From Penium margaritaceum (taxonomy: Eukaryota > Streptophyta > Zygnematophyceae > Desmidiales > Peniaceae): 64,000 nucleotides of DNA. The notes beneath the pieces were generated by a model, which did no database searches, was not told the origin of the DNA, and worked only from the letters and a program-made list of their open reading frames with translations. Shown here piece after piece: positions 32,753 through 45,500 of this stretch; positions within the stretch are counted from its first letter, which is position 1, and the number at the start of each line of letters is the position of its first letter. The position numbers were made by a program, and so were the translations under genes. The stretch covers positions 96,392-160,391 of the forward strand of contig SZWC01003874.1 of the NCBI GenBank assembly GCA_023375785.1. Reading direction: 5' to 3'.

Positions 32753-34089
32753 TCACCGAAAGATGACCGACTGCGAAAGGCTGAGACCGGCCACGGCTGT
32801 TCTCGCTGCTGGCAGTATGCGTACGGATTGGAGGATGACGACTTCCCTGGAGAGGAGGAGACCAGATGTGAGGACCTGAGATGAGCTGAGATGAGCCCTC
32901 CAACGCAACTGTGGCCGCCTGCTGCTGCTGCTCCAACGGAGGTGGGCCAAAAGCAGGTTGGCATGTGAGCCTAGCTGGCAGCTGCTGCCGCAGTTCAGTT
33001 ACTACAGAAGCAGATGGGTCCCATGATCCTTACAAAGGGAACCTTCTGCTGCTGGTGTGGAGTGCAGCAGGTGGCTAGAAACCATCGCGAACTCAACACC
33101 GCTCAAATTTTCAGGAACTCAGAGAATGCTTTTCGGCTACAGCGCCGCTGCAACGAATCGCGACAAAATGTGAGCCTGGCTCCTGCAATGCTCCCGTGCC
33201 CTTCGATGTCGGGAGCATTACAGTCGATGACGTCAGATCGGCGGCGTGTCCGCCGCTCTGTCGCTCTGACAGTACATACATACCATGTGCTGACAGCAGT
33301 GCAACCAGCACATGGCAGACGACAATTTCTGTCACACACCCACCTCTGCGTTAGCGCATCACAAGCATCGTCAAAACTGCAACCTTTTTGCGAGGTTTAC
33401 TGTCTATCTGATGAGAGAAATGCAAACCCCTGTAGTTTCGAGAGATTCTGACAGCAGCATTTACATGGCCACAAATTGCAAGCAGCAGTGCCCACATGCG
33501 CACATGCGCTCGACTCCGCATGGCTGACAGGCTTGTACCAGCAGCTCCAGGCCTGTCCGGCCTGCTGCGATTGCTGCGGCTGCTGCTGCCGCTGGTCACG
33601 GAGACCCATGCAAAACCGTACGCGACCAGGCGGCTGTGCATTGAGCGGCACACAGTTTATTTTTCGATGAATGTGAACAGGATCAGTGGTTACCATTTTG
33701 TATTCAGTTCTAGTGGACCAGACATCCTCCAAGTATAGGTAGTGAGGGCGCTTGTGCAAGTTGGCCCAGTTCACTCCGTGTCCTCAAGATACTAGTAGCT
33801 TCTACATCGCCCCCATCGTTTTCACAATCTCCAGTTTCTATCGATCTTTCAACATATCCACAATCCGCGCACTCTCACAGTTTTGGCATTTACTTTATGA
33901 AGTTGGATTCACGGAGCTTTCAACGTGCAGAAGTCCAGATTGTTGATGACAATGAAAATCCCTATATACCATGGGGTTGATTATTCGGGAGTCCAAGACC
34001 CTCTTCCATTGAGAGAGGACCTGTCAGGCCCGTAGGTGCCTTGTCAAACATGATTCCTTAAACCCAAAATGTGACACGAAGTAGACTCT
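32753..34089. other. No gene seen; upstream of the kinase
   Basis: Mixed unique sequence with a small GCTGCTG-rich patch near 33,570-33,600. Minus-strand open frames at 32,964-32,650 overlap the kinase exon in other phases and lack motifs. This region would hold the promoter if the kinase starts at 32,752. Confidence 0.4.
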
Positions 34090-34189
34090 CAATGGATTTT
34101 ACACATTAAAGTATAAGGTTTGTGATTGAGAAGGTGGGGTTTAGGGTTGCGATGAGGGATGTCACACAAAGGGGTGGGAGGACGGAGTG

Positions 34190-34647
34190 GAAGGGGTAAC
34201 TTTGTAAATCTTGGAAGGCGCAAAGTGCTTGTTCTGCATGTTGTTGCGCCAATCTGTGAGGCGAGCAGCGACAAAATCATAAACGCAACGAGATTGAAAG
34301 GCTCACCAGCAAGATGCTCAGGCTGAGAAGCATGAACATGCAGAAAGAGGTGAGAGCTCAGGGATGAGTATTATGACAGTGGAGAGGTAAGATGAGAGCT
34401 GACCAGGTGCTACCTTGTCGCGGTCATGAAGCGACTTCAGGCTGTGCGCCCAATGGGCGTTAGCAGTCTCATCTGCGCGGGTGTGCAACTAATTGAACCG
34501 GACAGCGAGTGCACTTTTACCAGCATGGCAAAGTTGCAACGACGAATGAGTGCATATGCACAAACACAATCAGTAGAGGTGCAGCTGCAGTTTCGACGCT
34601 GTAAGAGTCGATCTCCTCAGTGAGATTGTCTAGGCTAACAATGATGA
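34190..34647 (-). pseudogene. Copia gag fragment of element Cf, 3' part
   Basis: Minus-strand frame piece DFVAARLTDWRNNMQNKHF matches M1 gag (DFTASCLTDWWNNLQNKCM), with further gag-like sequence (counterpart of the M1 ADEYWARSL block) to its right. It ends at element A and resumes at 40,051. Beyond about 34,190 no pol is present, so Cf is truncated. Confidence 0.7.
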
Positions 34648-35297
34648 TGATGGAAACGGGGACAGCCCTCAGGGAGGTGATCAGACTCACTAAGAGCCGC
34701 CTAGGCAGGACCAACGGTTTGTGAGAGGGAGTTGCAGGTTGCACAGATAGAAATTACGGAAGCAAATGTAGGTTTTCAGAGAATGCGAATGTCTGAATCG
34801 ACTATTGAGTGAGAAATAACATTGTCACAGATTTCTAACAAGCCCTTATATGCCTCATTTGGCCAAGGGAGCACTGAGATACACTCTGTCAAAGTCTACC
34901 CTCGAGGAAACTCTCCTGGCCTAGCGGGATGAGCGGCAGTCACCTTGTCACACAAGAGAATTATGTCTCACACCACTTGGACGACCAACAATCGTTGTCT
35001 GCACCTTACTTGAAGTCTCTTGGAGGTCCTCCAGCCGCCTTTTCTCCTTGAAGGCCGCTCTCAGCCGTCCTGGCCAACAATCCTGCCGCCTTTTGAGCTC
35101 AAAGTGCTCAGGTCGTCACTTGAACCCGAACCATGATCTCCAAACGTTGGAAATCCATATCTCACTCAAACGGACTCCAAATCAAGTTCCGTAAAGTGCG
35201 TTGGAACCTGTAAAACATCCTCTATGCTACTGTCATGCCAGATGGTTTTTATCGAGCAACCTCTTTTTGTCACTTTTTGGCACTCTCATATCCATCA
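34648..35297 (-). repeat. Element A 3' LTR
   Basis: 650 bp, TGATGG...CCATCA, near-identical to 39,401-40,050. The minus-strand purine tract AGAGTGGGAGAA (35,298-35,309) borders it. Confidence 0.97.
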
Positions 35298-35322
35298 TTC
35301 TCCCACTCTGCGAGAATAAAAA

Positions 35323-38300
35323 TCACACAAGTCCGCACTGTCCCCTCAGCTGCTGAAAGCGGTGCACTGCCAGCGGCTTGGTCAGGAAGTCTGCCAGCAT
35401 CATGCTTGAAAGGCAGAACTTGATCTGCACCATGTGCTTCGCCACGAGCTCGCGGATGAAGTGGTACCGCAGGTCGATGTGCTTGGTGCGGGCGTGAAAC
35501 TCGGCGTTTTTGGTCAGAGCAATGGCGCTCATGTTATCACAGGCAAGGCTGGTTGTTGTTGTGGTCTGCTGCTGTCCAAGGCTTGCCAGCAGCTCACGCA
35601 GCCACGCGGCTTCCTTTGCTGCTTCACCCAGGGCGATGTACTCTGCTTCGGTGGAGGAGAGGGCGACGCATTCTTGCTTCTTGCTCCTCCAACTGATTGC
35701 ATCTCCCCCGAGCACAAACACAAACCCACTGGTTGACCTCCTTGTGTCCAGGTAGCCGATGAGGATGGGGCTGTTGTTACCATTGAAGGTGAGGCAAAGG
35801 CTGCTGCTTCTGTCGAGGTAGCGCAACACGCGCTTCACTGCCTCCCAATGCGGCACGCCCGGATTCGCGCAAAACTTACTTAACACTCCCATTGCTTGGC
35901 TAATGTCGAGGCGCGTGCCGACTGCTACATGCATGAGGCTTCCAACTGCTGCTTGGTAGGACACTGCTTCCATGCGGCTGCTCTCTTGCATGCCGCGGGG
36001 AGTCTGCGTCATGCTCAGTTTCGCTCCCACTTCCAGTGGTGTTTTTTTTTTGCGCGCTCCTACCATGTTGAAGCGCTTGACGATGTCGCTCACGTACGTG
36101 CTCTGCGACAACTCCAAAGTCTGTTGCTGCCGGTCGCGCTTGACTTGAAGGCCAAGGTAGTAACTGAGCTCTCCCATGTCTTTCATGTCGAACGTGGCAG
36201 CAAGGGAGTGCTTCACATCGTCCAAAAGAGACTTGGAGTCAGATGCAATAAGCAAATCATCAACATAGAGCAAGATGATGAGCTGGCTTGCCTCTTGAGT
36301 GCGCTCATAGACTGCATGGTCCGCTTCACTGCACACAAAGCCAAGGTCAGCCAGCTGCTCATCCATCTTGTGGTACCATGCTCGCGGGGTTTGCTTCAGG
36401 CCGTAGAGGGCCTTCACAAGCTTGCACACCAAATCCTCCTTTCCCTCCACCACATACCCCTCCGGTTGCTCCATGTGCACATCCTCCTCAAGGTCACCAT
36501 TCAGAAATGCACAAGTCACATCCATTTGGTGCACCTCCCAGTCCATAGCAGTAGCAAGTGCGAGGAACGCTCGGATGGATAGGAACTTTGCGACAGGTGC
36601 AAATGTCTCATTGTAATCCACACCCTCCGTCTGCACATACCCCTTTCCAACCAGCCGTGCTTTGTACCTGAGCACCTTACCATCCGCACCACGCTTGCGC
36701 CTGAAGATCTACCGGCATCCGATCACCCGGCTGCCACGTGGAGCTTCCTCGAGGGTCCAGGTGCCGTTGTTTATGAGAGCACCACACTCCTCGTCTGCTG
36801 CGGCACGCCAATCTGCCGCCTTGGCGCTGCGCATGGCTTCAGCGAATGTGGTTGGGTCATCGGTGACTGTGAGGAAGAGAAGCTCGAGGTCAGACGACTT
36901 CGTTTGTGGTGGAACGGTGCACAGGTTCACCAACTCCTCCAGCGGCCTCTGTTTGTTTGCGAGGCGCTTGGATCATCTCAGCGGCTCCCCACTGTCCTTT
37001 GCACCTTTGTTGAGCCGTGCGGACTGTCGTGGCAGCTGCTGTGCATTGCTTTGCTGCTCCTCCTCATCTGATTCCGCTTCTGGCTCCTTCTCCTTCTCAG
37101 CTCCCTCCACCTCCTTGTCGTTGCCGTTGTCACCGCCATCTTCCGCACCGTCCTCTTCTGCTATTGGGACTTCTCCCACTTCAGGTACAAGTGTGGGAGC
37201 ATGTGGAACTGCAGTCATAGGGCTCCAAGTCCAGCCCTTCACGTCCTCTTGAAAGACAACGTCGCGGCTGCGGATGATCTTACGAGCAGCGAGGTTGTAG
37301 AGGCGGTATCCCATGGTGTCATAGCCGAGGGAGGCCGCCTTCACCGACTTTGCGTCCAGCTTGTTGCGGTTGCCAGCAGGCACGTGCACAAATGCGCCAC
37401 ACCCGAAGACTTTCAGGTGCGTCACTGTTGGCTTGCAACCTGTCCACGCCTCCTCCGGTGTCATCAGTGGCACGGTGCGTGTGGGACTCCGGTTTTTCAG
37501 GTACACGACAGTGTTGACCGCTTCCGCCGAAAAGGTTGGCAGGAGCTCCGCATCTTTGAGCATGCTGCGAACACGCTCCATGAGCGTACGGTTTGCACGT
37601 TCAGCCACGCTGTTCAGTTGCGGTGTTCCAGGTAAAGTGACCTCGTGCCTGATCCCGTGACGCTTGAGGAAGGTGCAAATTTCGTTGGAGAGGTACTCTC
37701 CTCCACCGTCGGTGAGAAGCACCTTCAACCGCCTGCCAATCTCATTCTGTGCAGAAGCAATCCACACCTTGAAAGCATCAAAGCACTCATCTTTGCCAGG
37801 CAGGAAGGACACCCACGTCTTCCTCGACTTTTCATCAATGAACGTGACAAAGTACAACTTGCCGGACAAGGACTGTGATGGCATGGAACCGCACAAATCA
37901 CAGTGAACGAGTGAGAGAAGCTCAGCCGCCCCCTTCCCTTCCCCCGTGAAAGAAGCGCGGGCTTGCTTCCCTTCAATGCAACTCGCACAAGCCGATGCAC
38001 CAGGCTGCTTCACCCCCTTGAGCTCCAGGCCACGGACCATCTGCTGCATGGAGATGATGGCGGCAAAGCCGAGGTGACCGAGCCAGCGGTGCCACAGGCC
38101 GATGTCGTGTTTTCCCTCTCTCGCCGCCAACGTTGAGTCGGCTTCCTTCTCCGATGCGACGTAGAGGCGGTAAAGGCCGTCCTCCTTGTTTGATTTTGCA
38201 AGCACACGGCCTGCACGGGCAGAGATGGTGCAGTCACCATTCTCAAAGCAAACCTGTATGCCTTCGGAGATGAGAGATGAGCCAGAGAGGAGGTTAGCTG

Positions 38301-39301
38301 CCAGCCCCGGAACATGGAGCACCCCCTTCAAATGACGTTCCACGTGCTTACCCTCAACGGAAGCACACAACACAATCTCACCCTCCCCAACCGCCATTTG
38401 CACATGGTTGTACCCCAAGTACACCCGACGAGGCTCAATGACGGTGTAGACAATGAACCACTCCCGGTGACACGTCATGTGCCGCGTGGCTCCCGAGTCG
38501 ATGATCCAGAACAGGGCAGTGTTGTCGGAGACGTGCAGGACCCAGATGGTTGTCACGAATCCACTCTCCCAATCTGCGGCGTTCGCAGAAGCGTCGGACT
38601 GTCTTCCCGCTCCCACTCCAGCCGCAAGGTCTGCCTTCTTCTTCTGGCATTCGCACGCCCAATGGCCCGGCTTCTTGCATTAGTGGCAGTTCCCCTTCTT
38701 CTTCCCTCCTCCGCCGCTGTCCCTGGTTGGTGGAGCACCACCCCCATGAAGAGAGTTGGTGATGAGAGCGATGTCCAGTCCGCTTCCGCCCTCTTCTCCC
38801 TTGCGCCGCTCCTCCTCAAACAGCAGGCTCTCCTCCACATCATTGAGGGAAAGCTTGTCGCCACGATGGTCCAGGGCAACAATGAGAGGAGTGTAGCTGC
38901 TAGGAAGACCAGAAAGGATGGTTAGCATGAGCTTACGCTCCTTGACAGGGTCCTCAATCGCAGCAAGCTGGTCAGAGAGAGACTTCACCATGTTGATGTA
39001 GTCAATCATGGATCCGGACTCATCCATCTTCACAGTGTGAAAGCGACGACGCAGCTACATGTTCATGAGGATTGACTTGGAAGCATAAGTGGACTCAAGC
39101 TTTTTCCAAACCTCCTCTGGCGTGAGGATGCCACGGACAAGGAGTTGCTGCCGTTCGGCGAGGTGGAGGTAGATGGTTGCGAGGGCGCGGNAGACCCTTC
39201 TCCATCAGCACCATCTTCATGTTGTTGCTCCAGTTGAAGAAGTTCTTGCCTTTGAACTTGGCGATGTTGACGCCGGCCACCACAGAAGCGGATGTCGCCA
39301 T
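35323..39301 (-). pseudogene. Element A gag-pol polyprotein (four stops, otherwise open)
   Basis: ATG at 39,301 (MATSASVVAGVNIAKFKGKN). Gag capsid motifs: FNWSNNMKMVLMEKG; SMIDYINMVKSLSDQLAAI; LPSSYTPLIVAL. Zinc knuckle NCH-x-CKKPGHWACEC near 38,650-38,690 with TAA inside. Protease WIIDSGATRHM; GAG-pre-integrase LWHRWLGHLG; integrase LVHCDLCG and VLLTDGGGEY; RT with LLYVDDLLIAS (YVDD 36,267-36,256); RNase H SSTEAEYIALGEAAKEA; end ADFLTKPLAVHRFQQLRGQC, stop at 35,323. From about 39,190 onward everything is in one frame. Stops: TAG near 39,058, TAA 38,680, TGA 36,973, TAG 36,709 (at an expected Trp). The N at 39,191 coincides with a frame change. Confidence 0.95.
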
Positions 39302-39386
39302 GGTAGTGCAACGTTCAGCCCACAAACGGCTCTCTCACACAACAGGGTGCATGGAATGCCTCAAGGATGAGACAAAGCCTTGTTCT

Positions 39387-39399
39387 AGCTCTGATACCA
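39387..39399 (-). other. Element A primer-binding site
   Basis: AGCTCTGATACCA, complement TGGTATCAGAGCT, one base from the 5' LTR: 3' end of initiator tRNA-Met. Confidence 0.95.
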
Positions 39400-39400
39400 C

Positions 39401-40050
39401 TGATGGAAACTGGGGCAGCCCTCAGGGAGGTGATCAGACTCACTAAGAGCCGCCTAGGCAGGACCAACTGTTTGTGAGAGGGAGTTGCACGTTGCACAGA
39501 CAGAAATTACGGAAGCAAATGTAGGCTTTCAGAGAATGCGAATGTCTGAATCGACTATTGAGTGAGAAATAACATTGTCACAGATTTCTAACAAGCCTTT
39601 ATATGCCTCATTTGGCCAAAGGAGCACTGAGATACACTCTGTGAAAGTCTACCCTCTAGCAAACTCTCCTGGCCTAGCGGGATGAGCGACAGTCACCTTG
39701 TCACACAAGAGAATTATGTCTCACACCACTTGGACGGCCTACAATCATTGTCTGCACCTTCCTTGAAGTCTTTTGGAGGTCCTCCAGCTGCCTTTTCTCC
39801 TTGAAGACCGCTCTCAGCCGTCCTGGCCAATAAACCTGCCGCCTTTTGAGCTCAAAGTGCTCAGGTCGTCACTTGAACCCGACCCATGATCTCCAAACGT
39901 TGGAAATCCATATCTCACTCAAACGGACTCCAAATCGAATTCCGTTAAGTGCGTTGGAATCTGTAAAGCATCCTCTATGCAAATGTCATACCAGATGATT
40001 TTCATCGAGCAAACTATTTTTGTCACTTTCTGGCACTCTCATATCCATCA
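39401..40050 (-). repeat. Element A 5' LTR
   Basis: 650 bp, starts TGATGG, ends CCATCA; the pair of 34,648-35,297. Confidence 0.97.
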
Positions 40051-41340
40051 GATGAGGGCACAAACAACAGTAGGCTATAAAACAAAGGGCATGGCAACAG
40101 AGGGATCGGATGGAAAGTAGTAATGGCAGAGTTGCTCACCATGTTCCCACGTGGTAAAGCACCTCTCAAGAGGAGAATGTAAGCTAAGCAGTGAAATACA
40201 ACGGTGGTGTCTCAAAGTCACTTTGGCGTGATAAAAATAAGAGTGTGTGCGCGAGGGCGGCTGTAACACAAGATTGAGTGGCGACAGCAGCAGGCTCAGT
40301 GCATGACGTGTTAGTGTTACCAGTACCAGAGGAGTCAGCAGCTGCAGTGGTGCGAGCAGCAGAGAAGACAGCAGCTACAGGGTTGCTTGCAACGAGAAGG
40401 CACTGTATCACAAGCTCAACGAGAGCATTGACCTTCTCGGCCTTGGTGGAGTTAGCATATTGCGCACGATTTTTAGTAGACTCAAGAGCTATTTGTGTCT
40501 GAAGTAGGTGCTCTTCATGCTCTACAATTGGGGACTCATGGCCATGAATGATGATAGATGGGGCAAGTGGAGCAGGAAAGGCGCAAGGAAAATCTTGGCA
40601 GTGTTTCCCTCGCCCCAATGGACGAGGTAGAGAGAGTTGTATTCCGTTGGTGAGATGGGTAAGCAAGAGTCTGCAAGAGTAACCCACTAAGAAATCACCA
40701 TATCCAAAGGAGGTCCACGAAGAGAATGAAGGGTAGACAAAGGCTCATGCAGAGTGCCCATCACGCGGTGGATGTGGAAGTAGCACAGAACGGAGGTGGA
40801 TTCTACTGTGTAGGTAATGGATGAAAGATTCGTTGCCCGGATTGGCTGGACTGCAGCTGAAGTGGATGTAGTTGCAGAGGCAGAAGAAAGTTAGGTAGCA
40901 ACGTTCACAGCTGCACTTACCATATCCCTGTAGGTAAAGGTGGCTTGTGCTAAGTCATCCTCAGGCCGGCCACTAGCAGTGGCACTTGTGCTTGGGAGAC
41001 TCTGGCAGTGCTAGAGAATTTGGCACCAGCAGCGGCTACTCTGTCAAGAACAACACAAGAGAGAGTGACTGCCTCTGTTGCAACCACACCATCGCACAAC
41101 AAAGGGATCGCTTGGGCAGAGCCATCAGAGGGTGTAGGCTGCTGCTGTTGTTTTTTTTGTTGTGGCTGCGATTGTTGCTCCTGTTGTTGCACTTAATGTG
41201 GTTGTTCCGGCTGTGGTTGTAGCTGCAGTTGTTGCGCACCCTCCGTACTCAACTGATGTTGCCACTTGTCATCCTCTTGAAGCTCTTCCATGCATGTACT
41301 CCTGGTTCTCTTGTGAATGCCGTGTTTTCTCCTGTTGCGT
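40051..41340 (-). pseudogene. Element Cf: gag 5' part and upstream extra ORF remnant
   Basis: Two pieces on the minus strand. At about 40,560-40,184 is a gag N-terminus with a coiled-coil-like stretch (PIVEHEEHLLQTQIALESTK) and FETPPLYFTA, equal to M1 gag FETPPPHFTS. At 41,192-40,690, upstream of gag, is a Gln-rich start (QQQEQQSQPQQKKQQQQP), then AIPLLCDGVVATEAV, VVLDRVAAAGAKFSSTA and, after a frame change, AAVNVAT-stop-LSSASATT. These align with M1's extra frame (VIPLL, ILDAVAGAATTFAATA, NIATQITAAA). Element A split this gag; the rest is at 34,190-34,647. Confidence 0.65.
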
Positions 41341-41344
41341 GTAA

Positions 41345-41655
41345 GGTTCGTCTTCGAGCCAGAGAGGTAATTGTACTGGTGTCAATACATTGACTTGCTA
41401 ATGCAACAACTATTATCTACTGGTCTCCACACACACGCACTTCTGTAGGAGAGTGAAAAAACATGGTCGTTACTCATGTCAAGAGGTCTCTTTGTTCAAC
41501 AAGCCATGCTTCTTCCTTTCGTGCAACTTAAGGCTTGTGTCATCAGGGCAGTCAATAACACTATGTCATTCTTACATAGATCATATTGATTGATTGCTCA
41601 CGTCGGTTTGCATGTCCATGTACACTGAAGACGAAGTGTTTTTTTCCCTCCATGC
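41345..41655. other. No gene seen between Cf and B1
   Basis: Possibly the remaining 5' end of Cf; no primer site or LTR pair could be identified. Confidence 0.35.
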
Positions 41656-41659
41656 TGAA

Positions 41660-42275
41660 AAGGAACTAGCTAGTGCGCAAGTTGGGGCAGTAGCGTTGTT
41701 GATCCAGCGTGCGGGAACCCACGCTTGTTGCTTAGTCTGCCCCCTTAGTCTAAGTCTGAGAGCTCTGGTCTGTTACTCAGAAGTGCATGCGCCGGAGTTA
41801 GCGCTAGAAAGCAGCTGGAATGAAACAATGACTGATTAGGAATGAAGAATGAGCAACTAACTGAGACCCCTCTCAAGTCTCACCTCACCTCAGTTCTGTG
41901 AGGCTTGTTAGTCAGAAAACCAGCCAACCACAAAAATCCTAGCATTATCCTGTCTGGCAGAATTTCCTAGGTGAGCCGTGCCAGACAACAGACAGCCCGA
42001 AACCCGGGCGTTGTCCAGTTTTGCCTAAAAACTGGACCTTACCAAAATACCCACACTGCGAACGCAGTCGTGCAGTCAGAAAAACATGAAAAATAGCTAC
42101 GAGGAGTTACGTCTGTCTGCACTCAGGCATCGACCGCACTGCTCCTAAGAGTCATCTATGACTACTGATGACGTGACATCCAAGGGTTGCTGCCGATGGA
42201 GCTGGTCGTGTGAGGATGTAGTGTCAAAAGTGGGAGGAGGAGGAGAACCACATGCTCGGCTTCACGGCAACATGT
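41660..42275 (-). repeat. B1 3' LTR (limits approximate)
   Basis: Minus-strand copy related to the P1 LTR: CTGCGTTCGCAGTGTGGGTA, GGTCCAGTTTTTAGGCAAAA, TGCCCCAACTTG and CAGCTCCATCGGCAG occur in the same order as in 11,265-12,010. No partner exists, because B1 is cut off at 46,765. Confidence 0.7.
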
Positions 42276-42584
42276 CCACTCCACTGAACAGCGCCCCGTC
42301 ACCATCAGTGTCCATCCACCACTCATTCATCTGCACGAGCATGTACACTAGCGTAGAGGTCACAGTATGAGTCAGTGAGATAGTGCACGGACAAAACAAC
42401 AAAACTCCTCCATGATACAAAGGCTTCAGTGTACATGAACAAGAAGTAATTGTCCCCCATGCTCCCTGGCCCAACACTCTGAAAAAGAGCGAAAGGAGAC
42501 GAATCATATGTGCAATGAGGAAGAGCGACAAGAACCATGCAAGCAGAAGAGTCACACCACATGCATTCAGGGTAGCAATCTGAC

Positions 42585-45500
42585 CATACTCACAGCCTTC
42601 TTGAACGATTTTCCCTTCAGCGCCTTGGTGAGGAGGTCAGCCAACTGCTTCATGGTCTTGACCCACACAATGTCAACGCTACCCTCATGCAAAAATGAAC
42701 GGACTTAGTGATACTCAACATTGATGTGTTTCATGCGTGCATGATGGACACCATCGTTGTCAGCAATCGTAGGGTCATTCTCGTTGTCTCAATGCAAGGT
42801 GATGGACGACACATGCTGACGCAACTCATCCAACAAGTGACACAACTACACACTCTCACATGCACCAGCGTCCAAAGCCACGTACTGTGCCTCTGCTGTG
42901 CTGCGTGCAACACACCCTTGCTTCCCGCTACACCATGACACTGTCTTGCCCCTGATGAGAAAGATCCAACCAGTGCGGCTCTTCCCATCTAGGTTCCATG
43001 CCCAGTCGTTGTCAGTGTAGCCCACGACCACCACGGACGGCTGACGATGGAATATGAGGCCTCGGCGTGGGGTGGAGACCACATACCGCAACACGTGGAC
43101 GGCTGCATCTAGGTGCAACTGGTGTGGGGCCTGTGAGAACTGGGCGAGGACATTCACGGCAAAGGCAATGTCGGCACGTGTGGTGGTGGCGAGAAACATG
43201 AGTGACCTGATGACGCGGAGGAACGCCGTGATGTCCATTGCTACACCCAAGGTGTTGGCGTTAGTAACCTTCAGCTTTGCCTGCCCGTCTGCGGTATGAG
43301 GCGCTGGGGATAGTTGTTAGGATATTGGCAAAGCGGTCGGCCAGGGTCTGAATATACGTCGTCTGGTGTATCCGCATGATGCCGTGCGCTAGATCGTGCT
43401 CAATCTCCATGCCAAGAAAAACCTGGGCTGGCCTGAGATACTTCATCTTGGAGGTCTCCTTCAGCAACTCCTTCACTCGCTCGACAGCAACAAGGTCGGA
43501 AGTCCTTCACCCTCATCTGCGTGGATGAAGAGTGTCGGGTCTCCAGTGCTGCGGATAAATCCGACCGTCAGAAGGGTGCGGCTTATCTCGATGTTCCAGC
43601 ACCAAGGAGACTGCTTAAGGCCATTCACGGCTTTCCGCAGTCGCCAGACTTGGCCCGTCCCATCCTCAAAGCCAGGGGGCTGGACCATGTAGAGTTCCTC
43701 ACCATCAAGAGCACCGTGAAGAAAGGTGTTGCTCACGTCCATCTGGTGGAGCTCCCAACCATGCTCAGTGACTAGGCTAAAGAGTGCACGGCTGGTGGTG
43801 AAACGGCCAACCGGAGCAAAGACCTGGTTGTAGTCCATTGTAGCAACCTGGGAGAAGCCCTTGGCGGTGAGCCGGGCCTTGTACTTGTCCAGAGTGCGAT
43901 CTGGCTTCCACTTCCGATGAAAAACCCACTTTGTCCCGATGGCCTTGCGGCCCCGGGGAAGCTCCAGGAGCTCATACACTGCGTGCTCGTTGATGGAAGC
44001 GAGCTCCTCCCAATAGGCAGCCTCCCATTGGTCTGCATCGGAAGCGACACGGGCCTCACGTAAGCTCTGTGGGTCGGGTACTAGTGGGAAAGGCTGTGCC
44101 TTCAGCACACGGGCGACGCAAAGCCCTGTAGGGACCTGGGCCAGGGTGGCGGAGACCGCACGGCGGTACTCCTAGGAGATGAGCGTAGCCCAGGGCCAAG
44201 CCATGGTGGATGTCGTGAGCAACGAGGCCAAGGGCCGTCAGACCAAGGACCTTGATGCCGGGCTCACCGCTCACAATAGTTTGAGGGGAGGAAGGTGTGT
44301 TGAAGGGTGTGCTGGAGGCTGGACGGGAGGCCCTAGTGCAAGGACCTGGGGGAGGCGCCGGCTTACGGGGCCGGAGGGTGCCACCAAGAGCACGGGTGTA
44401 GACCTGGTGTGCTGGGGTGCCAGTGACAGCAGAGGGAGTCTGGCGAGGACAAAGTGGCAAGGCAGGGATAGGCGTCGGCTCCGATGTCGGGGTGCCGCTA
44501 GGCACAAACGGATCCATTGGAGCGGGTGCACCGGAGGCAAGAGAAGGGTCAGTTGAGAAGTCTGGTTGGGCTAGTGACTCAGTAAAACACTCCGTCTCTG
44601 ATGGATATGCGGCATCGCCGGCAGGAAAACTGCTTGGCAAGGTGGATGGCAAGGGAGGAGGATCCGGGCCATCCGCTGCCGGGGGTGTGGATGCAGGCGG
44701 GACGACCTGTGCCTCTGGGGCCAGAGTGGCGGCGCGACAAGTATCTCCCCTACGAGATGACAACGACGGGGGCAGAGAGGAGTCAGACCGGATACAAGGA
44801 AGGTCATGAGGGAAGAGGTCCTCAAAGAACAAGGCATCACGAGACTCAACGATGCAATGCCAAACCGGGTCCCAGGAGAGCCCGGCCTTGGACTGACGCG
44901 AGACACCGACGAAGGTGTAAAGACGGCCGTGAGGGGCAAGCTTGCCATCCCGCTGGTCCTCCGCGAGCCAGACGCTGGCGACGCACCTCCAGACACGGGC
45001 AAGCCGAAGATTGGCCCGCTGACTGCACCACAACGCATACGGCGTGGCCTGGCGGGGAAAGGGATCACGGGGAACGTGGTTCCACACTCTGGTCATGTAG
45101 GACATGACCTCAAAGAAGAAGCTGTCGGGCAGACTGGACGTCACACTCATGGTACGAACAGCATCGGCCATGGTGAGGTTCCATGGTGCAGTTTCAGAGA
45201 CACCATTCTGCTGCGGTGTCCCAGTGGTGGAGGTCTCATGATGAACCCCATGACTGGCGAGATAGACAGACGTGTCCCCCATGTACTTGCCACTGCGGTC
45301 AGACCGAAAGCGACAGAGGGCGCGTCCGCACTCGCGCTAGGCCGCAAGGTGCTAGGCACGGATGGCCGAGGCCACGTCGCTCTTCCGGCGGAGACAAATG
45401 ACCCAGCAATAGCGGGAGTAGTCATCCGTGAGGGTAAGTACATACTGGCCGCCTTCGACAACAGACGCGAGTGGTAACGGCCCGCGAGGTCCGAGTGGAC

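Larger units (their letters stand above)
34648..40050 (-). mobile_element. Copia LTR retrotransposon A, complete
   Basis: Two 650-bp LTRs (34,648-35,297 and 39,401-40,050) starting TGATGG and ending CCATCA, flanked by a perfect 5-bp target duplication GATGA (34,643-34,647 and 40,051-40,055). Minus-strand gag-pol, primer site and purine tract are all present. The LTRs differ at only a modest number of positions, so this is one of the younger insertions. Four in-frame stops and one N make it non-functional as assembled. Confidence 0.97.
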